This document shows positions 15,088 to 24,585 of a stretch of 34,562 nt of DNA, in pieces. The stretch is from the NCBI GenBank assembly GCA_021827645.1, contig JAKAVA010000021.1, forward strand, positions 1-34,562, in the 5' to 3' direction. Both the position numbers and the translations under genes were made by a program. The DNA is from Planctomycetota bacterium (lineage in GTDB: Bacteria; Planctomycetota; Phycisphaerae; WQYP01). The notes beneath the pieces were generated by a model. That model had not been told where the DNA came from and made no database searches. It saw only the letters and a list, made by a program, of their open reading frames with translations. The number at the start of each line of letters is the position of its first letter. Positions within the stretch are counted from its first letter, which is position 1.

Positions 15088-15819
15088 TTGGTCGAGCGGC
15101 GGCACTACAAGAATGCACCTATCGAGAATGCCTTGATCGACGTGCAGGTGCTGCCGGCAGCTTTGGTGGATTTGGCGCTTCTTGCTGCGCCGCCTGCCGA
15201 AATTCGGGAGAAATACCCCGAGAGCCACCCGGTCATCTCTGGGAACGCCCAGATCAGCCTCGGAATGGTGTCGTCGGCGAACTTCCAGCCCAGCCAGATA
15301 GGTTATTTCCGTGGAAGCCCGTCAAGGCCATCCAGTTTCCAAGTGCGGCAAAACGGGCTTACGGCAAATCGATCTCGCCCTTACGAAAGTTGGGAGGTAC
15401 TTCTTGGCGATTTCATGGAGTTATGGAACTGGTTCTCATCCGTAACACACGTTGCTCAGATCACGCGGATCGGGGTGCGGTATGTGAATCGGTTTCATCT
15501 TCCGCAGCCTGCGGGAGATTTCAAACGGTTCTTCACCACATTGCCAACGATCGGCGATGGTCTGCCCGGTGGCCTGACGACATTCGGAATGCAACTCCAG
15601 ATCCCCGTCCCTGAAAGTAGCGATATCGTTATTCTCAACCAATCCATGCCTCCATTCGCCCAGGGCGAGACGCCATCGGTGATATTGGATATTGACGTTG
15701 TGCGGCCAACACCGACGGCAGGCTCGGATGTTGAGAGGGTTCTCAACGCACTGCACGCGATAGAGAATAAGTTTTTTGAAGATTCAATAACCGACGTAAC
15801 AAGGGAGTTAATCAAATGA
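15088..15819 (+). CDS. TIGR04255-like family protein
   Basis: The 243-residue protein matches my recollection of the sporadically distributed TIGR04255 family: RHYKNAPIENALIDVQV at the start, a RPYESWEVLLGDFMELW segment, THVAQITRIGVRYVNRF, and a late VILDIDV followed by a C-terminal helix (LNALHAIENKFFEDSIT). The molecular function of that family is not established as far as I know. I start at TTG 15088 because AAAGG lies 7 bases upstream and the family motif begins five residues later; the upstream extension to 14917 overlaps the Nudix gene and has unlike composition. Its stop overlaps the next start as ATGA, so the two are probably coupled. First gene of the trio ending in Fic. Confidence 0.75.
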   Translation: MVERRHYKNAPIENALIDVQVLPAALVDLALLAAPPAEIREKYPESHPVISGNAQISLGMVSSANFQPSQIGYFRGSPSRPSSFQVRQNGLTANRSRPYESWEVLLGDFMELWNWFSSVTHVAQITRIGVRYVNRFHLPQPAGDFKRFFTTLPTIGDGLPGGLTTFGMQLQIPVPESSDIVILNQSMPPFAQGETPSVILDIDVVRPTPTAGSDVERVLNALHAIENKFFEDSITDVTRELIK

Positions 15820-16205
15820 CGATCGCATTTCCCCTCCCATCCCCTGACTCATCCGTTCGGCCTTCCGGCCCATCGTCGCACGTGGGTTATGAGAACGCTG
15901 CTCGCGCAGACTTCCCATCCACCACGCCCGCTGATGAGGTAAGTGTAGATGGCACGCTGAGGTCGGTTCCCTATCAAGGTTGGTCGGCCGCGGCGATAGA
16001 TTTTCCCCCAATTGATTACGCGGTTGCGGAGAAAAGCCTCCGCGACTACTGCGCCGCGATTGGCGAGGACTTTAACGTACTGGTAAAAGGGGCCGGGGCC
16101 CGCGCGCCGGGCGAACTTAAACCGTGGGAAGGCGAACCGGGTAGCGCAGAATTTAATGACATGGTGTTGGGCGACGACGAGGCGGTTGGTGGCGATATGT
16201 CCTGA
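15816..16205 (+). CDS. Small hypothetical protein between TIGR04255-like and Fic genes
   Basis: The 129-residue protein is not recognised. The first ~50 residues are Pro/Ser-rich and likely disordered; the rest has a short helix-like part (YAVAEKSLRDYCAAIGEDF) and an acidic, Gly-rich end (DDEAVGGDMS). Four-base overlap with the upstream stop and 17-base overlap with the Fic start indicate that it belongs to the operon. The order is what one expects for a small inhibitor before a Fic enzyme, but the Fic-inhibitory signature [S/T]xxxE[G/N] is not present in it, so antitoxin function is only a guess. Confidence 0.6.
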   Translation: MTIAFPLPSPDSSVRPSGPSSHVGYENAARADFPSTTPADEVSVDGTLRSVPYQGWSAAAIDFPPIDYAVAEKSLRDYCAAIGEDFNVLVKGAGARAPGELKPWEGEPGSAEFNDMVLGDDEAVGGDMS

Positions 16206-16824
16206 ATGGTCGCAAGACGGTCCGTCAACGCGGGGAGCCGAATTCCGGCTATGCGTTGCCGAGGCGTACCGGATGGCTCACGTTGCGGCGCGGGCGGGTA
16301 CCGTGGTGGACCCGGGTGCGTGCCGCGATTGGCACCGCACCATGTTCGCTCCGTCGGTTCCGATGGATTACTACGCCGGTAACTTCAGGCAGCTTGATCA
16401 TCGCCGGCCCTGCCTGGGAGTGGACGTCAAGGTGGGGAGCTGCTACGGGACGCCGCCCATGTTTGTCCCGCAGGCCACAGAGATGCTTTTTCGCTGGCTT
16501 GGCCGTGAAATCGTCGCGCTGCGCGCCCTATGGAATGGCGTACTGGGCGAAGAACAGTCGAAGAGGGCTGCGATCCTGCTCGGGGAATTTGCGTCGCGGT
16601 TTATCAAGATACATCCGTTTGTCAACGGCAACGGTAGAACTTCCAGACTACTTCTGGCCTGGGGCATGATGTATTTCGGGTTCAGGCCGCCGTTTACGGT
16701 GCACATACGCCCGGAAGGCAGAAGTTACGCGTGGGTCATGCAGCAGGCAATGAACGGCAACCCGGCGCCGCTGCAGCTCTTTCTTCTCAACAGCATCCGC
16801 CAGCGGGGCAGCGGTACTCGCTGA
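16189..16824 (+). CDS. Fic/DOC family protein (probable AMP-transferase)
   Basis: The 211-residue protein carries the full Fic core HPFVNGNGRTSR at residues 142-153 (His142 base, Asn at the Asp/Asn anion-hole position, GNGR phosphate loop). Fic enzymes usually transfer AMP, or occasionally another nucleotide or phosphate group, to hydroxyl groups of target proteins. A preceding YYAGNFRQ segment matches the flap region, and helices fill the rest. I set the start at GTG 16189 (TTG 16186 possible), with GAGG about 6 bases upstream; the ATG at 16156 would deepen the overlap. No inhibitory [S/T]xxxE[G/N] helix is visible at either end, so control would have to come from another protein. Ends 78 bases before ndk. 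Confidence 0.85.
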   Translation: MAICPEWSQDGPSTRGAEFRLCVAEAYRMAHVAARAGTVVDPGACRDWHRTMFAPSVPMDYYAGNFRQLDHRRPCLGVDVKVGSCYGTPPMFVPQATEMLFRWLGREIVALRALWNGVLGEEQSKRAAILLGEFASRFIKIHPFVNGNGRTSRLLLAWGMMYFGFRPPFTVHIRPEGRSYAWVMQQAMNGNPAPLQLFLLNSIRQRGSGTR

Positions 16825-16902
16825 AACCATCATCCGCCCTTAAAATTCAGCCTTCGGGCGGGAGACGTTTAAAGCCCGGTCGAAGAAAATTGCGGAGGTT
16901 GT

Positions 16903-17373
16903 ATGGATCGAACATTGATTATTCTCAAACCGGACGCCGTGCAGCGCGGGCTGATGGGGGCGATTATCAGCCGCTTCGAGGCCAAGGGCCTTGCCGTGAT
17001 GGCCATGAAGATGGTGAAGTTGAGTCGTGCAACGACCGAAGCTCATTATGAGATGCACCGGGAGAGACCGTTTTTCAATTCGCTGGTGAATTTCATGACC
17101 AGCGGCCCGGTGGTGCTGATGGTGCTGGAGGGGAATCATGCCGTGGATGTGAGCCGCAAACTCATCGGGGCCACGGCCGGGTTCAAGGCGGAGCCGGGGA
17201 CGATCCGCGGCGATTTCGGCATGTCGGGAGCCAACAATCTGATCCACGGAAGCGATTCGAATGAATCGGCGAAGATTGAAATCGACCGATTTTTCAAGCC
17301 GGAGGAATTCTGCTCTTACGAACCCGCACTGCGAAACTGGATTTACGACATGAGCGGCGGCAAGCCGCAGTAA
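16903..17373 (+). CDS. ndk: Nucleoside diphosphate kinase
   Basis: The 156-residue enzyme moves the terminal phosphate of ATP to other nucleoside diphosphates through a phosphohistidine. It begins RTLIILKPDAVQRGLMG, has the ERPFF segment, and carries the active-site NLIHGSDS with His115. Length is slightly above the usual 135-150 because of a short C-terminal extension (DMSGGKPQ). GGAGG about 5 bases before ATG supports the start. It heads a run of four same-strand genes with gaps of 35, 25 and 15 bases, so a shared transcript with the cupin, phospholipase-D-like and ligase genes is likely. Confidence 0.97.
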   Translation: MDRTLIILKPDAVQRGLMGAIISRFEAKGLAVMAMKMVKLSRATTEAHYEMHRERPFFNSLVNFMTSGPVVLMVLEGNHAVDVSRKLIGATAGFKAEPGTIRGDFGMSGANNLIHGSDSNESAKIEIDRFFKPEEFCSYEPALRNWIYDMSGGKPQ

Positions 17374-17408
17374 AATTCCCGCCCACCGGGCCAGAAGGAG
17401 GCAACGCC

Positions 17409-17774
17409 ATGATTATTAAAAAAACATCATCGATTGCGCGGACGCCGGTCAGCATGCCCGGTGCCACCGATACGGATATGCAGATGCTGCTGGGGCCGGG
17501 CGACGGCTGCCCGAATTTTGCCATGCGCAAATTTACCGTCCATCCGGGCGGTCATACGCCGCACCATCAGCACGACTATGAACACGAGGTACTGGTTCTT
17601 GCAGGCCGGGGACATGCGGTGATGCCCGACGGCGCGCGGCAGTTGCTTGAGCCGGGGGATGTCGCCTACGTACCGGCCAATCAGATGCATCAGTTTCTCA
17701 ATGCGGGGCCGACCGATTTTGAATTCATCTGTCTTGTCCCGGCCAAAGTCCATCAGCCGGTGAACTGCAGTTGA
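17409..17774 (+). CDS. Small single-domain cupin protein
   Basis: The 121-residue protein is one beta-barrel cupin. Motif 1 is PGGHTPHHQHDYEHEVLVLAG (about residues 46-66) with several His and a Glu as metal ligands; motif 2 is PGDVAYVPANQMHQF with His94. Function in this large family ranges from sugar or amino-acid derivative binding to dioxygenase or isomerase activity, and nothing here decides it. AAGGAGG lies 8 bases before ATG. Position between ndk and the phospholipase-D-like gene suggests co-transcription rather than a shared pathway. Confidence 0.88.
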   Translation: MIIKKTSSIARTPVSMPGATDTDMQMLLGPGDGCPNFAMRKFTVHPGGHTPHHQHDYEHEVLVLAGRGHAVMPDGARQLLEPGDVAYVPANQMHQFLNAGPTDFEFICLVPAKVHQPVNCS

Positions 17775-17799
17775 TGCAGCACGGATGAAATGAGGGCCT

Positions 17800-18996
17800 A
17801 TGCACGCCTCATCAACCGCCGACACACCGTCGCGATCCGCAGCGAAGATGCCGCCCATTCTCGTGGCAGGCAATGAATTGACGATCTACGCCGAGGCGGC
17901 GCCGCTCTTTGAATCGATGATCATGGACATACGCTCCGCCCGCCGGCGGGTGTGGATGGAAACCTATATTTTCGCCGATGACGGAAGCGGAAGTCGAATC
18001 GCGGAAGAGCTTTCGGCCGCCGCCCAGCGCCGGTTGGACGCGCGGCTGCTCTACGATTCGGTGGGATCGATGCTGACGGAAAAATCGTTCTTTTCTGACA
18101 TGCGGGATCAGGGGGTTGATGTTCATGCGTATCACACCTTTTTTGAGGCCCTGCGGCACTTTTCTCCGCTGCGGATCATGAATCGGCGCGACCACCGCAA
18201 GCTGCTGATTGTGGATGATGAGATCGTCTATTTCGGCGGGATGAATATCGTGGATCATGGGCGGGATTTCAGATATCTCAACACCCCGGAGGAAGCCGCG
18301 CCCACCGTTGGCTGGCGCGACTTCCATGTGCGGCTCAAAGGGCCGGCGGCCCAGCAGGTGGCGGCGAGTTTTGAGCGCAGTTGGGATCAGGCTCACGGCA
18401 GGCCGATATCCGTTCGGCCGCGGGCGTATCGGCGCGTGCATCTGCCGCAGCATGATGAGTCGATTCATTTTTTTGACAGCGGACATGGGCTCGGATACAG
18501 CCGGGCGGACCGGGTGTTCCGGCGTATCCTGCGTGGGGCGCAGCGCGAGGCGGTGATCGCGATGGCCTACTTTGTGCCGGTGCGGCGCGTGCTGGGAGCG
18601 ATCCTGCGGCTGCGGCGCGACAGGCGGCGGGTGCTGGTGGTGGTGCCGGCCATTGGGGATATACCTCTGGTACGGCATGCAAGTCAATATTTATATCGTA
18701 AATTACTCAACCGCGGTGTCCGTATATTTGAACGCAGTAACCGCATGCTGCACGCGAAGCTGGTGATTGTGGACAAACGCTGGACGATCTGCGGCTCGTC
18801 GAATATGGACCCGCGCAGTCTGTGGATCAATCAGGAATTTCTGGCGGTTATTAAATCGGACGCCTTTGCGCGGGCGGCCCGCAGCATCGTCGCCTATGAA
18901 CTGCACCATTCCCGGCGCGTCTCGCCGAATGAAACACGCCCGATCCATATTCGCATGCTCTGCGGTCTGGCGTGGCTGCTGCGATGGTGGCTTTGA
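17800..18996 (+). CDS. Phospholipase D-like protein, cardiolipin synthase type
   Basis: The 398-residue protein has two HKD motifs: DHRKLLIVDD (HxKx4D at 132-139) and LHAKLVIVDK (318-325), each followed by the Gly/Ser-Asn segment typical of the family (FGGMNI; GSSNMDPRS). Two HKD units form one active site joined through a phosphohistidine intermediate. Bacterial cardiolipin synthases condense two phosphatidylglycerols, or use phosphatidylethanolamine in the ClsB/ClsC types. The protein lacks the two N-terminal membrane helices of ClsA, so it looks more like ClsB/ClsC or a related nuclease-like member. The C-terminus is basic and hydrophobic (LAWLLRWWL), which may help membrane contact. A later ATG (17848) is a possible start. 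Confidence 0.88.
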   Translation: MHASSTADTPSRSAAKMPPILVAGNELTIYAEAAPLFESMIMDIRSARRRVWMETYIFADDGSGSRIAEELSAAAQRRLDARLLYDSVGSMLTEKSFFSDMRDQGVDVHAYHTFFEALRHFSPLRIMNRRDHRKLLIVDDEIVYFGGMNIVDHGRDFRYLNTPEEAAPTVGWRDFHVRLKGPAAQQVAASFERSWDQAHGRPISVRPRAYRRVHLPQHDESIHFFDSGHGLGYSRADRVFRRILRGAQREAVIAMAYFVPVRRVLGAILRLRRDRRRVLVVVPAIGDIPLVRHASQYLYRKLLNRGVRIFERSNRMLHAKLVIVDKRWTICGSSNMDPRSLWINQEFLAVIKSDAFARAARSIVAYELHHSRRVSPNETRPIHIRMLCGLAWLLRWWL

Positions 18997-21066
<2,070 letters not shown>

Positions 21067-21100
21067 CGCGGCATGAATCCGGGCGAAGCCCGAGTGCAAT

Positions 21101-21730
21101 TCAGGACGGCCGATCCGAGGCGGCCTCCCATGCCGTCGGGTGACAATGGCAATCGATGAGATGATCATTAATGATTCCCGTCGCCTGCATGAAGCTGTAA
21201 CAGATCGTTGACCCCACAAAACTGAATCCGCGCCCGCGGAGGTCGCCGCTGAGCTTGCTGGATAACGAATCGCTGGTGGGAACATCCGACGGCAGGCGCG
21301 GAGAGCGTACCCACGGTCGGCCGTCCACATAACGCCACAGCCATGCGTCAAACGAACCGAATTCTTCCTGCACAGAGATAAATGCCCGGGCGTTCTGGAC
21401 CGCGGATTCGAGCTTCCTTCGATTGCGGATGAGCCCGACATGACCGAGCAATTTTTCAATTCGCTTTGCGGTGAATCTTGCGACGAGCTGCGGGTCAAAA
21501 TCATTAAACGCCTCGCGGTACGCCGCACGCTTTCGGAGTACGCATTCCCAACTCAGTCCGGCCTGGGCACCTTCAAGTATGAGAAATTCAAAGAGCCGCC
21601 GGTCGTCGTGCACCGGCCGGCCCCATTCGTGATCATGGTAATCGGCCAGCAACTCCCCCTTGGCCCACGGGCACCGGCGGGGTGCGGAGGCGAGATTTGG
21701 AGTCGGGCGTTTTCGCCTTGGATTTGGCAT
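21101..21730 (-). CDS. tag: DNA-3-methyladenine glycosylase I
   Basis: The 209-residue enzyme excises 3-methyladenine from alkylated DNA in base-excision repair. Typical marks are RCPWAKG...YHDHEWGRPVHDD near the start (Cys and His of the zinc site), LFEFLILEGAQAGLSWECVL, the FSFVGSTICYSFMQATG turn and the closing HLIDCHCH. I use ATG 21730; a TTG one codon earlier is closer to the AAAGG ribosome site (6 bases against 9), so either could be used. A TTGACA on this strand at about 21772 hints at a promoter, but the -10 is not well placed. Confidence 0.95.
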   Translation of the reverse strand: MPNPRRKRPTPNLASAPRRCPWAKGELLADYHDHEWGRPVHDDRRLFEFLILEGAQAGLSWECVLRKRAAYREAFNDFDPQLVARFTAKRIEKLLGHVGLIRNRRKLESAVQNARAFISVQEEFGSFDAWLWRYVDGRPWVRSPRLPSDVPTSDSLSSKLSGDLRGRGFSFVGSTICYSFMQATGIINDHLIDCHCHPTAWEAASDRPS

Positions 21731-21865
21731 CAAGTTGTACCTTTATTTATGCTGCCGAGCCTTTATCATTCTGTCAACCGATATCGGGATGCCCACCAGC
21801 TGTTTCTCCAATGAGATCATGGATCATATAGCCTGATAGTCTCTTTGTTCCAGCGGTCCGCAGGC

Positions 21866-21894
21866 TTAACGTAATGCCCAAGCGTGGCTAGAAT
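21866..21894 (+). promoter_or_regulatory. Promoter candidate for the E2 gene
   Basis: TTAACG (21866-21871) and TAGAAT (21889-21894) are separated by 17 bases and lie about 70 bases upstream of the E2 start. AAGGA at about 21955 is the ribosome site. Confidence 0.5.
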
Positions 21895-21966
21895 GCAGGC
21901 GTGGGCGGATATTGGTTTTCCGCCCGGCTCGGTTTGGCCCCTGTTGAATGCGATAAGGATTGATCT

Positions 21967-23268
21967 ATGCCGCTCGAAATTACAATGCCCAAGCTTTCGG
22001 ACACCATGACCGACGGAACCTTGGTGAAATGGCACAAAAAGGAAAATGACCCGGTCAAACCCGGCGACATCATCGCCGAAGTGGAAACCGACAAGGCCAC
22101 GCAGGAGCTTGAGGCTTTTGAGCCGGGGACGGTCGCCAAGATTGTCGCCGCCGAAGGGGAAAAAGTTGCCGTCGGAGGATTGATTGTCGTGCTGGCGAAG
22201 CCCGGCGAAAAAGTTACCGATGTGGCCAAGGGTGTAAAGAGTGGCGGGACAACCGCTAAAGCGGCAGCGGAAGCGTCGGCGGATAAAGGAGACGCGGGCA
22301 AAACCGCCACCGCAACCGCGACCGCTCCCGCACCAGCTCCGGTGGCGGTTCAGGCGCCGGCACCGGCCGCGCCCGCATCACATACGGACAACGGGGCACC
22401 GATTCGCGTATCGCCGCTGGCCCGTAAAATTGCCGCCGAAAAAGGTGTGGACCTGGCGGCGATCAGCGGCAGCGGACCCGATGGACGCATCATCAAACGC
22501 GATGTTCTCGCGGCGCCTGCGGGTGGAAAGCTGGCTGGAACTGCGGCGGCACCATCAGTCCCCGCACCTGCCCCGGCGGCCGTGCTGGAAGCCAAAACCA
22601 TTCCCCTTTCCAATATGCGGCAGACCATTGCACGGCGACTGCTGGAAGCCAAGCAGAGCATTCCGCATTTTTACGTCAGCATTGATGTGCAGATGGATAA
22701 TCTGCTGGCCCTGCGCAAAAGCGCCAATGAGCAGCTCGCACCGACCAAACTCACCGTCACCGATTTTATTACCCGGGCCGTGGCCGTCGCGGTAACCCAA
22801 TTGCCGGCGATTAATGCAAGTTTTGGCGGCACGCAGATCGTCCGCCACGGATCGGTGCATGTGGGAATCGCGGTGGCCATTGAGGATGGGCTGGTCGTGC
22901 CCGTGCTGCGGGATGCGCAGACGAAAAACCTGCGGCAGATATCGGCGGAGATTAAGCAACTGGCGGAACTGGCCCGCACGCGAAAACTCAAGGCGGATCA
23001 GATGACCGGCAGCACGATCACCATCAGCAACCTCGGTATGTACGGGATCAAGGAATTTACCGCGATTATCAACCCGCCGGAGGCGGCGATTTTGGCGATC
23101 GGCGGCACGGAAGCACGACCGATCGTGAAGAACGGTCAGTTGGCGGTCGGTCAGGTGATGACGGTTACGCTTTCGGCTGATCATCGCGTGGTGGATGGGG
23201 CAACCGGAGCCGAATTCCTCGGCAAGCTCAAGGCGATTCTTGAAAACCCGATGATGATGTTGATTTGA
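21967..23268 (+). CDS. Dihydrolipoamide acetyltransferase, E2 of a pyruvate dehydrogenase-type complex
   Basis: The 433-residue protein has one N-terminal lipoyl domain (lipoylated Lys43 in VETDKATQEL), an Ala/Pro/Thr-rich flexible linker (about 85-140), an E3/E1-binding domain (RVSPLARKIAAEKG...GRIIKRDVL, about 147-183), a second linker and the catalytic domain. The latter ends with SADHRVVDGATG, with His406 and Asp410 forming the acyl-transfer site. It moves acetyl from E1 to coenzyme A in the core of the complex. E1 and E3 genes are not adjacent; a lone E2 cistron is seen here with its own promoter. Acetyl (PDH) rather than succinyl or branched-chain specificity is inferred from the MPKLSDTMTDGTLVKWHKKE start. 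Confidence 0.93.
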   Translation: MPLEITMPKLSDTMTDGTLVKWHKKENDPVKPGDIIAEVETDKATQELEAFEPGTVAKIVAAEGEKVAVGGLIVVLAKPGEKVTDVAKGVKSGGTTAKAAAEASADKGDAGKTATATATAPAPAPVAVQAPAPAAPASHTDNGAPIRVSPLARKIAAEKGVDLAAISGSGPDGRIIKRDVLAAPAGGKLAGTAAAPSVPAPAPAAVLEAKTIPLSNMRQTIARRLLEAKQSIPHFYVSIDVQMDNLLALRKSANEQLAPTKLTVTDFITRAVAVAVTQLPAINASFGGTQIVRHGSVHVGIAVAIEDGLVVPVLRDAQTKNLRQISAEIKQLAELARTRKLKADQMTGSTITISNLGMYGIKEFTAIINPPEAAILAIGGTEARPIVKNGQLAVGQVMTVTLSADHRVVDGATGAEFLGKLKAILENPMMMLI

Positions 23269-23309
23269 TGTTGGCGGATCGCCGCACGCGGCCTCGGTAA
23301 GCCCGTACC

Positions 23310-23468
23310 ATGGGGCCACCGTCGGCGGCAAAAGTACTCGGCTTCGCTAATCAGTTCGGCCGCGGGATAGCGGTTGTCCAGGCGGAACTGGAAAAGAACG
23401 GCGGCCCGAAACTTGATTACACCATCGGCGAGAATCATATGCTCATGGTGGTAAGGAGGCGGATGTGA
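23310..23468 (+). pseudogene. 52-codon remnant resembling the C-terminus of an AlbA_2-type ATP-binding regulator
   Basis: An ATG at 23310 opens 52 codons ending with a TGA at 23466-23468 that overlaps the GTG start of the ParA gene. The product (PSAAKVLGFANQFGRGIAVV, then ELEKNGGPKLDYTIGENHM and a VVRRR end) looks like the last ~50 residues of COG2865-type HTH/ATP-binding proteins, where a WGRGI...-E...-G-P...-F pattern ends the domain. The rest of such a protein is missing: an in-frame TAA lies three codons upstream and the E2 gene ends only 41 bases away. It may be a true truncated gene kept for translational coupling, or just debris. Family recognition is by pattern and moderate. Confidence 0.5.
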
Positions 23469-24469
23469 AGACGGTGGCATTTTTTAACAATAAAGGGGGC
23501 GTGGGCAAAACATTGCTGGTTTACCATCTGGCCTGGATGTTTGCCGACTTGGGCCATCAAGTGATGGCAGCGGACCTCGATCCGCAGGCGAATCTAACGA
23601 GCATGTTTCTGGATGAGCCTGAGATTGAAACGCTCTTTCCCGAAAATGCGCCCCCGCAGACGGTGCTTGGAGTGGTTCAGCCGCTGCTGAAACGGCGAGG
23701 TGATATTGAGCGGACAAAATCGCGGCGGATCAGCGACCACATCGGGCTTATCCCCGGTGACCTGGGGCTGAGCGCATTTGAGGACCGCCTTTCTGACGCC
23801 TGGAGCCAATGCCTCGACGACGATCCGGACAATTCTGAGTATGGTTTTCGCGTTACGACGGCGTTTTATCGAATGCTGGCGGAGGCGTCGGCTGAAGCTG
23901 GCGCTTCAATCGCCCTGATCGACGTGGGGCCGAACATCGGCGCGATGAATCGTTCCGCGCTTGTCGCAGCCGGCTTTGTTGTCATTCCACTTGGGGCGGA
24001 TTTATTTTCGCTTCGTGGGCTTGAAAATTTAGGGCCCACGCTGCAGTCCTGGCGCGGCGGCTGGAACGAGCGAAAGCCGCGGTGCAAACCGGAGACGGTT
24101 TCTCCCATGCCGGCGGGGCAGATGCAACCGATCGGTTACGTGCTTTTCAACCCGTCAGTGCGTGAGAATCGGCCGGTGAAGTCATACCAGAAATGGGCGG
24201 ATCGAATCCCCGATCTGTATCGAAAGCAGATCGCAGGGGGTGGCCCGGCACCAGCGTCGACCGCGGACGAAAATTGCCTCGCGATGATCAAGCATTTCAA
24301 GAGCCTCATGCCGATGGCGCAGGAGGTGCGCAAGCCGATGTTTCATCTCACCGCCGCGAACGGAGCGATTGGCGGGCATGCGGCGGCGGTGTTCGACTGC
24401 CGCGTGCAGTTCGAGCGGTTGGCCGGTCGAATTCTGGAAAGAATCGGATTGCCGGGTGGCGAAGAATGA
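23465..24469 (+). CDS. Orphan ParA-family P-loop ATPase
   Basis: The 334-residue protein begins AFFNNKGGVGKTLLVYHLAW, a deviant Walker A (KGGVGKT at 10-16) with the signature Lys of the ParA/MinD group, and has ADLDPQANLTSMFL (37-50) and ALIDVGPNIG as Walker A' and B-like parts. Such ATPases dimerise with ATP and usually bind DNA non-specifically. The C-terminal third (about 200-334) is specific to this branch and includes a YVLFNPSVRENRPVKSYQKW segment. No parB gene or parS-like repeat accompanies it, so plasmid or chromosome segregation is unlikely. GTG 23465 has AAGGAGG 5 bases upstream and overlaps the stop of the remnant before it. I recall this subfamily beside ATP-binding AlbA_2 proteins in mobile or defence-like loci. 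Confidence 0.85.
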   Translation: MKTVAFFNNKGGVGKTLLVYHLAWMFADLGHQVMAADLDPQANLTSMFLDEPEIETLFPENAPPQTVLGVVQPLLKRRGDIERTKSRRISDHIGLIPGDLGLSAFEDRLSDAWSQCLDDDPDNSEYGFRVTTAFYRMLAEASAEAGASIALIDVGPNIGAMNRSALVAAGFVVIPLGADLFSLRGLENLGPTLQSWRGGWNERKPRCKPETVSPMPAGQMQPIGYVLFNPSVRENRPVKSYQKWADRIPDLYRKQIAGGGPAPASTADENCLAMIKHFKSLMPMAQEVRKPMFHLTAANGAIGGHAAAVFDCRVQFERLAGRILERIGLPGGEE

Positions 24470-24585
24470 AATGCGGATGCAGTTCACGTGATCGCAAACC
24501 GTCGGTGAATCAGGCTGTGCTGGCATGGCAATAGCCCAAGGGGACTCAAGCGAAACGGATGGTTCCCGGTTCGGCGGAATACCCG

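Noticed and set aside
15816-16824. Fic-inhibitory [S/T]xxxE[G/N] motif in the small protein or Fic
   Set aside because: Only near misses occur (TPADEV; TRGAEF) with the wrong last residue.
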